DNA of 64,000 bases from Roseihalotalea indica (GCF_022458895.1 NZ_JAINFL010000001.1:1054001-1118000), one strand, 5' to 3'. Positions 19,261-27,117 are shown, numbered from the stretch's first letter. Numbers and translations: made by a program. The notes: generated by a model from the sequence alone, not told the origin.

Positions 19261-21309
19261 TTACTTCTTAAGCAAACTCATAGCAAAGCCGCCGCCGGGA
19301 GCTAAATGAATGGTACGGGTAGTTGTAGCATCTACCTCAATCTTTTCTATCGCATAACTTCCCGGGTTGTCATCCCAGTGAGCACTATCTCCGTCTCGAT
19401 ACAGGGTTGCTTCGTATGATTGATCTTCATCCAGGAAGCTAAAGGTAATAGTGAGGTCGCGCGCTTCTTCGTCGGTGATGCCGCCTACGAACCAGTGGCC
19501 GGTTTCACGTTCCTGTCGGGCGATGGTCACGAAGTCGCCTACTTCTCCATTAAGCACTTTCGTTTGTTCCCAGTCCACGCCCACATCGCGAATGAACTGA
19601 AAGGCGGGATGGTCTTGGTAGCTCTCAATCAGGTCAGCCGCCATTTGTACGGGGCTGTAGATGACAACGTACAGGGCAAGCTGATGCGCCAGGGTGGTAT
19701 TCACTTGGTTGGTATCGGAGTAAGGCTCCAGTTTGATGTTGAAGATGCCTGGCGTAAAGTCGATGGGGCCGCCCAGCATGCGGGTGAAGGCGATGATCGA
19801 CAGGTGCTCGGGTGGGTTGCCGCCATCCAGGGCCCAGGCGTTAAATTCCTGTCCCCGTAGTCCTTCCCGGGAAATGAGGTTAGGATAGGTGCGGCGCAGG
19901 CCGGTGTCTTTAATCGGCTCGTGAATATTGACCGCCACCTGGTATTCAGCCGCTTTGGTCACTGATTTATGATAATGGTTCACCATCCACTGCCCGTGGT
20001 GATACTCGCCATCCGGGATGATCGGACCTACGTATCCCGTCTTGACCGAGGCAATGTTCAGTGACTGCATGAGAGAATAGGCAGCGTCCATCTGTTGCTC
20101 GTAGGTGCGGGGTGCGGCCGAGGTTTCATGATGCATAATCAGTTCAACGCCTTTTTCCTTTCCGTAGCGCACCACCTCTTCCAGATCATAGTCGGGGTAG
20201 GGAGTGACGAAATCAAATACTCCTTCCCGGTCGTCAAAGCCAATCCAGTGGTTCCAGCCGGTATTCCAGCCTTCTACCAGCAAGCCTTTGATATTATTCT
20301 CGGCAGCGAAGTCGATGTAGCGTTTGGCATTTTCGGTGGTGGCTCCGTGCTTTTGAGCCAATACTTTCTGATGCGTGGCGGCTACCATATCCTGCGTGGC
20401 TTCCATATCCCAGGTAGAGATGCCCAGGTGCATTTCCCACCAGATACCGACGTACTTCATGGGCTGCACCCAACTGACATCGCCCAGCTTATTGGGCTCG
20501 TTCAGGTTCAGGATAAGCTTTGACTCAATCAGTCCGGGCGCATCTTCGCTGATTTGAATAGTGCGCCAGGGAGTGCTGAATGGTAGCTTGCGCATCACTT
20601 TATACCCCAGCCGGTCGGAGCCTACCAGCGCACTTTCCATCCGCAGATTCTCGGGATCGATGCGGAGGGTCATGTCGGTGTAGTTGATTAGGGCGGCTTC
20701 ATGAAAGCTGAGGTGCAGCCCATCCTTCGTCCGCATGGTGATGGGGGTATTTACCGCATTCTCAGGAATATACGTAGCGTTAAGGTTCGGATGGTTACGT
20801 TTAGCGATAGCGTCAATCTCGGTAAAGGCCGTGGTGTTGAACAGGTGCTCATAAATATCCCAGTCGCCGGGCATCCACCAGCAGGTGTGATTGTCCGTCA
20901 GGGTAAATTGAGTGCGTTCGTTCATGATCACAATATCTTCTACCCCGTTTTGCTCCGGTAGATGGTAGCGAAAGGCAATGCCATCATCGTACGCCCGGAA
21001 GTACAGGTGCAGTCCACGATGTGGCTCCGTAGTTTCCCGCAGTTGCACCACCAGTTCGTTGTATTGGTTCCGCACTTCCCGCTGTTCACCCCACGGCATC
21101 TCCCAGGTTTCATCTTCCGAATGGGTTTGGGTATCGATTACTTCAAAGTTCTTTACCAGGGGGGACTGGTTCTGTAGCTCAAAACCCAAGCTTGATGGGG
21201 CGATGATGGTTTTGTTTTGGTGCACTACTGAGTAGGTAGGTGAACCGTCTTCTTGTAAAGTAAAGTGTATGGTGATGTTTTTTGAAGGAGAGGAGATGGT
21301 GATGTTCAT
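19261..21309 (-). CDS. Glycoside hydrolase family 97, SusB-like inverting alpha-glucosidase, no signal peptide
   Basis: Predicted to release glucose from alpha-glucosides. Three acidic residues, E395 (HHETS), E464 (IHEPIK) and E488 (GQEFNAW), have spacings of 69 and 24. These equal the SusB spacings E439-E508-E532, so it belongs to the inverting branch. The protein starts directly at the mature domain (MNITISSPSKNITIHF). An in-frame stop lies nine codons upstream with no start codon between, so it lacks the signal peptide usual for GH97. It may be cytoplasmic or 5'-truncated. It stands alone between the two repeat copies, away from the SusC/D pair at 50-55 kb. Confidence 0.9.
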   Translation of the reverse strand: MNITISSPSKNITIHFTLQEDGSPTYSVVHQNKTIIAPSSLGFELQNQSPLVKNFEVIDTQTHSEDETWEMPWGEQREVRNQYNELVVQLRETTEPHRGLHLYFRAYDDGIAFRYHLPEQNGVEDIVIMNERTQFTLTDNHTCWWMPGDWDIYEHLFNTTAFTEIDAIAKRNHPNLNATYIPENAVNTPITMRTKDGLHLSFHEAALINYTDMTLRIDPENLRMESALVGSDRLGYKVMRKLPFSTPWRTIQISEDAPGLIESKLILNLNEPNKLGDVSWVQPMKYVGIWWEMHLGISTWDMEATQDMVAATHQKVLAQKHGATTENAKRYIDFAAENNIKGLLVEGWNTGWNHWIGFDDREGVFDFVTPYPDYDLEEVVRYGKEKGVELIMHHETSAAPRTYEQQMDAAYSLMQSLNIASVKTGYVGPIIPDGEYHHGQWMVNHYHKSVTKAAEYQVAVNIHEPIKDTGLRRTYPNLISREGLRGQEFNAWALDGGNPPEHLSIIAFTRMLGGPIDFTPGIFNIKLEPYSDTNQVNTTLAHQLALYVVIYSPVQMAADLIESYQDHPAFQFIRDVGVDWEQTKVLNGEVGDFVTIARQERETGHWFVGGITDEEARDLTITFSFLDEDQSYEATLYRDGDSAHWDDNPGSYAIEKIEVDATTTRTIHLAPGGGFAMSLLKK

Positions 21310-21410
21310 TGTGGTTTTTAATCTGAGCGTAGTTTAAAAAGTTCTTTTCGGTGTATTGTTGCAGATACAGTGCATACTTATCAGCGGTCATATCTGTGTT
21401 GTTCATTTTT

Positions 21411-21668
21411 TTCTTGATAAAAAAACGAACCAAAAAAATCAAGAAAGTTCAATGCTTCTCCGCACAAGGCCAACGCACGCCCGCTGAACTTTCGGGCCAA
21501 CGCACTTAAATGTATGAAATACTTGCATATCCAGAATGTATAAATTGATTCAAGTACTTCTCCAGCTATGGGGACAGCTTGCTGTTTGAGCGCAGCGAGT
21601 TTCAAGCTTTCCTAGATTTTTGTCTACTTTTCATCGATGGAAAAGTAGAAGCCCGCCCGGCTTAAGGG
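21411..21668. repeat. Structured dispersed repeat, copy B
   Basis: Diverged direct copy of 18856-19167, in the same orientation, upstream of the GH97 gene. Its terminal hairpin has arms CTACTTTTC and GAAAAGTAG around the same ATCGATGG core. Relative to copy A the two arms have changed together, so pairing is kept. Its 5' end pairs TTTCTTGAT with ATCAAGAAA. A 74-codon frame across it looks like a repeat artefact. Confidence 0.85.
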
Positions 21669-21780
21669 CTGCCAACAAGAAAATGAAAAAATTGCCCCAT
21701 GTATACCTATTAAGTTCTCAAATAAAAATTCACCCTAAAAACAGAAGTATCCCTTACTATGTTTTCCCACCTCAAATAAA

Positions 21781-22257
21781 CTAATACTTAACCCTATCCT
21801 CCTTCCTCCTCCACTCATCAAACACCACCGCCCCTTCTCCTTGCGCCAGCTGTAGAAACTCAATATCCCGCTCCTCCCAGGACCGATTCACCTCCTGATA
21901 AAGCCATTCATCATCAAACTGCCCCCGGGCCGCATCCTGCCGGGTAGCCGCAAACACAATCCGGGCAATCCTTGCCCAATAGATAGCCCCCAGGCACATG
22001 GGGCAAGGCTCACACGAGGTATACAACGTACACCCATCCAGCACGAAGGTATCCAACTGCTGGCAGGCATCGCGGATGGCATTAACCTCGGCATGGGCGG
22101 TAGGGTCGTGACTGGAAGTAACCCGGTTTTGCCCTCTCCCGATGATCTTTTGATCACGCACGACGATGGCTCCGAACGGCCCGCCCAGGTTCGATTGCAT
22201 CCCTTCCCGCGCCAGCTCAATGGCGACCGAGATAAAATAAGCATCGTTCTTTTCCAT
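21781..22257 (-). CDS. Guanine deaminase-like nucleoside deaminase
   Basis: Zinc deaminase of the cytidine/deoxycytidylate superfamily, probably converting guanine to xanthine. The motifs are PTAHAEVNAIRDAC (zinc His and catalytic Glu) and TSCEPCPMCLGAIYWARI (two zinc Cys). The N-terminal GGPFGAIVVRDQKIIGRGQN is typical of guanine deaminase. I chose the ATG at 22257 (MEKNDAYF). The frame runs 62 codons further upstream, but that part is Arg/Gly/Cys-rich and unlike the family. 158 residues fits. tRNA adenosine deaminase is the main alternative. Confidence 0.9.
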   Translation of the reverse strand: MEKNDAYFISVAIELAREGMQSNLGGPFGAIVVRDQKIIGRGQNRVTSSHDPTAHAEVNAIRDACQQLDTFVLDGCTLYTSCEPCPMCLGAIYWARIARIVFAATRQDAARGQFDDEWLYQEVNRSWEERDIEFLQLAQGEGAVVFDEWRRKEDRVKY

Positions 22258-22412
22258 ACCACAAAGGTAGGCATACAAGTATATCCTACCTAGTGCCAGC
22301 TTATGGAATGGCCACCCGTACATCCGGCCCCACGGGCATAAACCTTTGCGGCGAGCTCCCCTATGCTGCAAGCTGGGTAATAAACGATGCATGACTCTAC
22401 CCCCAAGGCACC

Positions 22413-22748
22413 AGACCGGTAAGCCACAGTTCCGGTTGCCCAAACAATAGCATTTGACCCGTCAAATACGATTCATCCGGCTGAACCAATGACGGATGAC
22501 CGGTCAAGGATGATTGATTTGCTGAAACGAACTGTATATGACCGGTCGAATGCGCTTCATCCGGGAAAATAGATCGCGCATGACCAGTCAAGAATGATTC
22601 GTTTTGGCGAACGAAGAACAGATGACCGGTCAAATAAAATTCATCCAAGAAGATATTTCATTCATGACCCGTCATATCACAATTATTTGAGCGAACGAAC
22701 TATACATGACCCGTCAAATTACGTTGATTTGGTGAAAAGTAGTATTGA
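22413..22748. repeat. Eight-unit tandem array, exact 42-bp period, each unit led by a TGACCGGTCA-type palindrome
   Basis: Units begin at 22413, 22455, 22497, 22539, 22581, 22623, 22665 and 22707, always 42 bp apart. Unit heads are AGACCGGTAA, TGACCCGTCA, TGACCGGTCA, TGACCGGTCG, TGACCAGTCA, TGACCGGTCA, TGACCCGTCA and TGACCCGTCA. The bodies alternate between an ATTCATCC type (units 2, 4, 6) and a TTTG..GAACGAA type (units 3, 5, 7), giving an 84-bp super-period. The minus strand reads as 14-residue repeats (DExxLTGH / NxSxLTGH) open from 22648 to 22397. Period and palindrome are direct observations; function is unknown. Confidence 0.93.
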
Positions 22749-22933
22749 TTATTGGGTATATATCTACCTAAAAATGGGTATATAAAATATAAAGCTGAAT
22801 TTTGTTATATTTTGTATCTTTTAAAGATAATAATGCTGCCTATTGGTTCAAGTTGATTTTTTGACAATATTGTGAGATGGGTTACTGGTAACTTGAGCCG
22901 TTGCTTTTGTGATTCAACGGAAACCTTGGGTAG

Positions 22934-22961
22934 CTCAGAGTCCTCTTCGAGTGACTCTGAG
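22934..22961 (+). repeat. REP-like palindrome, copy 1
   Basis: Arms CTCAGAGTC and GACTCTGAG around CTCTTCGAGT. It lies 23 bp before the start codon of the AT-rich nuclease-like gene. Confidence 0.88.
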
Positions 22962-22984
22962 GGGAGTCAATAAATAAATAGATA

Positions 22985-24457
22985 ATGGTATACTTTTCAG
23001 ATTATTTTAATGTAGATGAGCAAATATTGGAAGACTATGGTGCATTCAATATTTCACTGATTAACGACCTGCCATTATTTATCGATCCATTTTTACTTTT
23101 TGGTAGTGATAAATCAGAATACCAACAATTACATATAAACATAATTGAGTACTTAACTTTTCTAAAGACAAAATCGGAAGAAGGGAATATCACCGATGCA
23201 AATATCAAAAGCTGGTATAAGTTTTCAGAAGTAAGGCAAAATTGGCTTGGATACAGCTTAGTGGGAAACGGAGGAAGCGGATTAGGAAAGCAGTTTGGAG
23301 AAGCGATGTCCGCAAGTATGCATATCGTATATGATGATTTGAACAACGAGAGAGTCACAGTTTCGTCTCATTTAGAAAAGGCTGGTCTATTCCAAATAGG
23401 TGTTGGAAAAGACAATATAAGTGACTTTACCTGTAACCTCATAAAAGAATACTTAGCAGAATATACTGAGAAATTTGCAACAGAATACTTAGAACCAGAA
23501 CAAGTAAAGACCATAATGGTCAACAAAGTTTATTTTGATTACGAACTTGAAAGATGGATGCCAAAGCAGTTTTCCTTGCCATTCATTAATGGAGATTTCG
23601 TACTGCTGACTCCAAAAGACTTGTTAACTAAAGATGACAACTGGATAAATAGCAATGATTTGAAAGGCAGTTTTGAAAGCATTTGTAATGCTATTCCGAA
23701 CGACCAGTTACGCTCTGAGATACATAATTATTTTCGATCTAAAATCCCTCCTAAACCCAATAAGAAAAGACCGACTCAAAAGGAACTTTCCTTCGCTATT
23801 AATGAAACTATAAAAAAGTTTCCTGACATTCTTAAATATTATATAAAGTCTAAGGAAGAGAACAAGGTAGGTGCAAAAAATATATCTCAAAAAAGAGTAG
23901 AAGAGGTTGAAGAAGTGTTCATAAATAACGTTTCAACCCTAATTGGCGAGCTAATAGAACAAACGAATTTCTACGCAATCAATCCGAAAGGTTCTTTCGA
24001 AGAAGCTCTTGAACGAGTTGAGTTTTTGAAAGATGTAATCGAGAATAAGGATGGTTACAAACTTTTTTATTCCAAAGGAAAAGCGATTAAGAGAGAAGCT
24101 GATCTGCAAGTAATCTATCGCTTAACTTGGCATGCAACTCCATTTGATGTAAATAGAGAGGTAAATAATGGTAGAGGACCTGTTGATTATACCGTTTCTA
24201 GTGGCTCGGAAGATAAAACTTTAGTTGAATTTAAACTAGCATCCAATTCTAAATTAAAAATGAATTTAGAAAACCAGGTTGGAGTTTACGAAGCTGCTAA
24301 TAACACAAGTAAAAGTATTAAGGTCATAATGTACTTTGATGCTATTGAATTAGCTAAAGTGAATAAAATTTTAAAAGAGTTAAAACTTGAGAATAATCTA
24401 AGTATTGTATTGATAGATGCTTGTGACAATAAACCATCTGCATCAAATGTGAAATAA
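22985..24457 (+). CDS. Uncharacterised protein with C-terminal PD-(D/E)XK nuclease-like module
   Basis: 490 residues, soluble, not recognised as a named family. The N-terminal two thirds is alpha/beta with a glycine-rich loop (NGGSGLGKQFGEAM, residues ~98-112) that is not a Walker A. The C-terminal part has D401 (GPVDYTV), E415 and K417 (LVEFKLA) and Q431 (NQVGVYEAAN), the order expected of a PD-(D/E)XK nuclease. The coding sequence is clearly more AT-rich than its neighbours. It is flanked by REP hairpins just before its start and just after its stop, and preceded by the 42-bp array. Inferred to be acquired DNA; a defence role is possible but unproven. Confidence 0.7.
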   Translation: MVYFSDYFNVDEQILEDYGAFNISLINDLPLFIDPFLLFGSDKSEYQQLHINIIEYLTFLKTKSEEGNITDANIKSWYKFSEVRQNWLGYSLVGNGGSGLGKQFGEAMSASMHIVYDDLNNERVTVSSHLEKAGLFQIGVGKDNISDFTCNLIKEYLAEYTEKFATEYLEPEQVKTIMVNKVYFDYELERWMPKQFSLPFINGDFVLLTPKDLLTKDDNWINSNDLKGSFESICNAIPNDQLRSEIHNYFRSKIPPKPNKKRPTQKELSFAINETIKKFPDILKYYIKSKEENKVGAKNISQKRVEEVEEVFINNVSTLIGELIEQTNFYAINPKGSFEEALERVEFLKDVIENKDGYKLFYSKGKAIKREADLQVIYRLTWHATPFDVNREVNNGRGPVDYTVSSGSEDKTLVEFKLASNSKLKMNLENQVGVYEAANNTSKSIKVIMYFDAIELAKVNKILKELKLENNLSIVLIDACDNKPSASNVK

Positions 24458-24477
24458 TAAAAGCAACTTTCGTCCCC

Positions 24478-24505
24478 CTCAGAATCAATTGAAGAGGACT
24501 CTTAA
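24478..24505 (-). repeat. REP-like palindrome, copy 2 (degenerate)
   Basis: CTCAGAATC on the left and GAAGAGGACTCT on the right, in reverse orientation. It separates the nuclease-like gene from the GNAT gene. Confidence 0.7.
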
Positions 24506-24515
24506 ACTATTTTAT

Positions 24516-25010
24516 ATGAATATTGAATATTCCATTAAATCTGCAAAAGAACTATCAAAAAAAGAGATAATACAATTTGAAAACTTGTTAGCTAAGCAAG
24601 GCCAAGTAAACAAGTCACAAGGAAAGGCCGAAATGTGCAATAAGATTTGTTTGGTTTATGTCAATAAAGTACATATTGGTATTGGCGCTTTAAAAGAGGT
24701 ATATAAACGTCCATTTGAATATGCCGGTGTCGATGAATTGAAAGAAGATTTTAAATATGAATTGGGATATTTATTCGTAGATAATTCTTCTAATGAAAAC
24801 GACTTTAGGGGTTTAGGAATTGGTAAAAATATTACAAGATTGTTATTAAACGAAGCCAAGACAGAAAATGTATTTGCCACCACAGAATTAAGTACTAATA
24901 ACTCTATGTACTACATTCTCAATTCCTTTGGATTTATGTCTATCGGAAACCCATATAAAGGAAAAAGTACTGGGAAATTGCTAACTCTAATGATTCTAAA
25001 TAAACAATAA
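24516..25010 (+). CDS. GNAT family N-acetyltransferase
   Basis: 164 residues. The acetyl-CoA loop is DFRGLGIGKNITRLLLNEA (residues ~99-117), followed by the usual NNSMYYILNSFGFMSIG segment. It matches the GNAT fold throughout and the substrate is unknown. I chose ATG 24516; the longer frame begins at a TTG inside REP copy 2 and adds nine implausible residues. AT-rich like the preceding gene, and bracketed by REP copies 2 and 3. Confidence 0.85.
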   Translation: MNIEYSIKSAKELSKKEIIQFENLLAKQGQVNKSQGKAEMCNKICLVYVNKVHIGIGALKEVYKRPFEYAGVDELKEDFKYELGYLFVDNSSNENDFRGLGIGKNITRLLLNEAKTENVFATTELSTNNSMYYILNSFGFMSIGNPYKGKSTGKLLTLMILNKQ

Positions 25011-25019
25011 TTTTCCTCC

Positions 25020-25047
25020 CTCAGAGTCGCTCGAAGAGGACTCTGAG
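25020..25047 (-). repeat. REP-like palindrome, copy 3
   Basis: CTCAGAGTC, then GCTCGAAGAG, then GACTCTGAG: reverse orientation relative to copy 1. It lies 48 bp upstream of the transposase remnant. Confidence 0.88.
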
Positions 25048-25094
25048 CTAGCAGCCAGCTAACCTCATAATCCTATCGATAAAAAAAGAAAGCT

Positions 25095-25675
25095 TTGGCT
25101 ACCCACCGGCAACATACCGAATTGCATGAGGTGTACTTCTGTACTCTTACGTGCTACCAATGGTTGCCCTTATTAGAAGAAGCTAATGCCTATGAAGCGG
25201 TGTATACCTGGTTTGAACATCTTCAGAAAGCCAGTTGTCTTATTCTAGGCTACGTAATTATGCATTCCATGCCGGGCCTAATCATCTCCACACACTATTA
25301 TTTCCTACCAACCCGGATAAGCCGCTGAACCGGTTGGTGAGTGAAGGGAAGCGGTTTATGGCCTATGCTATTGTAAACAAGCTTAAGACCCTGGAGAAGC
25401 ATTCGCTATTACAGCAGCTTATAGAAGGAGTGCAGGTAAATGAAAGAAAGAAGGGCAAGAAGCATCAGGTCTTCCGCTTGTCGTTTGATGCTCGCCTGTG
25501 CCTTACCGAAAAGATGCTTGAGCAGAAACTAGACTATATTCACCACAACCCCGTCAGTGGTAAATGGAATCTGGTGGATGACTTTACCCGCTATCTGCAT
25601 TCCAGTGCGGCATACTATGAGCTGGGTAGTCCGAATCGGTACGTTACGCATTATCGGGAAGTGAGTGGTGAGTGA
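25095..25675 (+). pseudogene. REP-associated tyrosine transposase (RAYT, Y1_Tnp/IS200-like), frameshifted
   Basis: Two frames join into one Y1 transposase. 25095 onward gives VYFCTLTCYQWLPLL...LILGYVIM; the other frame gives PNHLHTLLFP...FMAYAIVNKL...YIHHNPVSGKW, with the HUH histidines (NHLH) and the catalytic Tyr in DYIHHNP. Removing 14 bp (CATTCCATGCCGGG, about 25262-25275) would restore GYVIM-PNHLH in one frame. The start is a TTG at 25095. REP copies in opposite orientation flank it (25020 and 25705). The break falls in the catalytic motif, so the copy is probably dead. Sequencing error is a less likely alternative. Confidence 0.87.
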
Positions 25676-25704
25676 ATTTGCGGTTTAGGGAAGATCCCAG
25701 GTAT

Positions 25705-25732
25705 CTCAGAGTCCTCTTCGAGAGACTCTGAG
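25705..25732 (+). repeat. REP-like palindrome, copy 4
   Basis: Arms CTCAGAGTC and GACTCTGAG around CTCTTCGAGA, 30 bp after the transposase stop. Inverted with respect to copy 3. Confidence 0.88.
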
Positions 25733-25770
25733 GGGGGGAGTGAAGTAAACGGTGAGTGAATTTGGAGTGT

Positions 25771-25798
25771 CTCAGCGTTCCTCGGAGAGTTCTCTGCT
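25771..25798 (+). repeat. REP-like palindrome, copy 5 (degenerate)
   Basis: CTCAGCGTTCCTCGGAGAG followed by TTCTCTG keeps the overall shape with several substitutions. A stray ACTCTGAG right arm lies at 25817-25824. Confidence 0.55.
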
Positions 25799-25833
25799 AG
25801 CGGTCGGCGCCCGATAACTCTGAGTGAGGGAAT

Positions 25834-25861
25834 TTCAGAGTCCTCTTCGAGAGACTCTGAG
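25834..25861 (+). repeat. REP-like palindrome, copy 6
   Basis: TTCAGAGTC, CTCTTCGAGA, GACTCTGAG: one mismatch at the outer pair. Confidence 0.85.
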
Positions 25862-25895
25862 GGCGAGCGGGAGAGCATGAAACTTAATATTCCCA

Positions 25896-25924
25896 CTCAG
25901 AGTCACTCGTTAGAGGACTCTGAG
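25896..25924 (-). repeat. REP-like palindrome, copy 7
   Basis: CTCAGAGTC, ACTCGTTAGAG, GACTCTGAG in reverse orientation. It faces copy 8 across an inverted pair TTACCATAAA (25937-25946) and TTTATGGTAA (25995-26004). Confidence 0.82.
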
Positions 25925-26015
25925 AGAGAAGCAATCTTACCATAAATCAGGGGGCAAACTTTGGGTAAGTTGTTTTATGTTTGTTATGAAGGGTTTTATG
26001 GTAACGTAGAGTTCA

Positions 26016-26039
26016 TCAGAGTCCTCTTCGAGCTCTGAG
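26016..26039 (+). repeat. REP-like palindrome, copy 8 (shortened)
   Basis: TCAGAGTCCTCTTCGAGCTCTGAG lacks four bases of the right arm. It lies 27 bp from the stop of the minus-strand DUF2236 gene. Confidence 0.75.
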
Positions 26040-26065
26040 GGATGGCCTAGGGTTGCCCATTGGTG

Positions 26066-26851
26066 CTAACCCGGATGGATATCCAGTTCGTTTATTTGCT
26101 GTTTATACTCGGGGGGAAGCAGGATGTCTTTAAATAACCCGTCTAACGTTATCAGCCGACTGATTTTATAGAGGGGGACTATGGGGGTGAGCCAGGAAAA
26201 ACTACGAAAGTGTAATAGCTTTTTTACCCTATCCGGCACTACTAATTTTTGTCCTTCAATCAGCACCGTATATCGCACAGCCCCTAAGTGCTTTTTGTAT
26301 TGCTTGAACAGATCAGTAGTATACTCACTCTGTTGGAGGTCTTCTCTTAAATGAGTATCTCGTACGGGTAGCCATGCTGTATAGGTAGGGGGTAGCCCTG
26401 GCATACCCATTCTTTTACCTACGCGGTAAAAAACATTATATACTTCTTCCTTTTCATCATCACTTAGTTTTCTCTCCAGTAGCTCGTAAGAAGCAATGGA
26501 GTAATGGATGAGCATAAACAGCACATCGCGGTAGGCCCAGTCGGGTATGGAAGTACCCCGATTCTGTTCTACCGCACTATGAATCTGCCGCATAGAGTCA
26601 ATGGCTTTATGGGCACCATCCAGGGGCGAAAAAATAATTCGTTGGGCATAGCCTACGGTGGAGAACAGTCGGGCCAATGGGTCAGCCGGGAGCCGACCGG
26701 TAAAGTAAAGCCAGTCTACTGCTTTGTTCAGCGCAAATTCAGCGGCCGAACCGGCAAAGATAAAAAGCACCGTATCACTCTTACCCCAGATGGTTCTAAC
26801 AATCGAGTTTTTTTCAACAAAAAATTGCATAAAGAAATTACTTCCTGCCAA
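26066..26851 (-). CDS. DUF2236 (MpaB/latex-clearing-protein-like) family oxygenase
   Basis: 261 residues. The family includes heme-dependent oxygenases such as the latex-clearing protein. Visible family marks are DPLARLFSTVGYAQRIIF, the histidine-bearing MRQIHSAVEQNRG, and AYRDVLFMLIHYSIASYELL, which supplies a second His in a helix. LSDDEKEEVYNVFYRVGKRMGMP is the typical following block. No signal peptide. Substrate unknown. It is divergent from the AraC regulator at 27118, with a 14-bp palindrome between them. Confidence 0.8.
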   Translation of the reverse strand: MAGSNFFMQFFVEKNSIVRTIWGKSDTVLFIFAGSAAEFALNKAVDWLYFTGRLPADPLARLFSTVGYAQRIIFSPLDGAHKAIDSMRQIHSAVEQNRGTSIPDWAYRDVLFMLIHYSIASYELLERKLSDDEKEEVYNVFYRVGKRMGMPGLPPTYTAWLPVRDTHLREDLQQSEYTTDLFKQYKKHLGAVRYTVLIEGQKLVVPDRVKKLLHFRSFSWLTPIVPLYKISRLITLDGLFKDILLPPEYKQQINELDIHPG

Positions 26852-26917
26852 TGTACAAATAATCAGGGCTCATCCACTGGCATAAGCAGCCGCTTGCCTG
26901 ATTAAAGGTACTGCTCC

Positions 26918-26931
26918 AGTAACATGTTACT
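26918..26931. promoter_or_regulatory. 14-bp perfect palindrome between divergent DUF2236 and AraC genes
   Basis: AGTAACATGTTACT lies 66 bp from the DUF2236 start. Its position in a divergent intergenic region makes it a candidate operator. There is no second copy nearby. Confidence 0.4.
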
Positions 26932-27117
26932 TAATATTTTATCAAGAGCAAGTTGCCGTAGAAACAGAAACAAAGCACAGGAGGTTCTGCCGAAAGGTAA
27001 AAGGAAGTGATAAGAGGTGTGCGGATGCGTTTTATTCGTAAGGAAGCAGAAAGAGGAAGTTGTTATAGTATATTTCTCCACTTTAGGTAGGATAAGCGTT
27101 ATATTGGACCTGCTAAG

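Noticed and set aside
21381..21605. 74-residue minus-strand protein
   Set aside because: It lies almost wholly within structured repeat copy B, and copy A does not keep the frame.
22397..22648. 83-residue minus-strand gene
   Set aside because: It starts at a TTG inside the array and consists only of the 14-residue repeats. In-frame stops interrupt the upstream units. Kept as a repeat, with possible coding origin noted as a finding.
22413..22748. CRISPR array
   Set aside because: Units are contiguous 42-bp repeats whose whole length is related. There are no unique spacers between identical repeats, no leader and no cas genes.
25095..25675. Programmed frameshift in the transposase
   Set aside because: No slippery heptamer or downstream structure at the junction, and the break sits inside the HUH motif with extra bases that look inserted.
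25651..25896. 81-residue minus-strand protein with SPSESLEEDSEIP repeats
   Set aside because: It is a translation of REP copies 4-6; the repetition comes from the palindromes.
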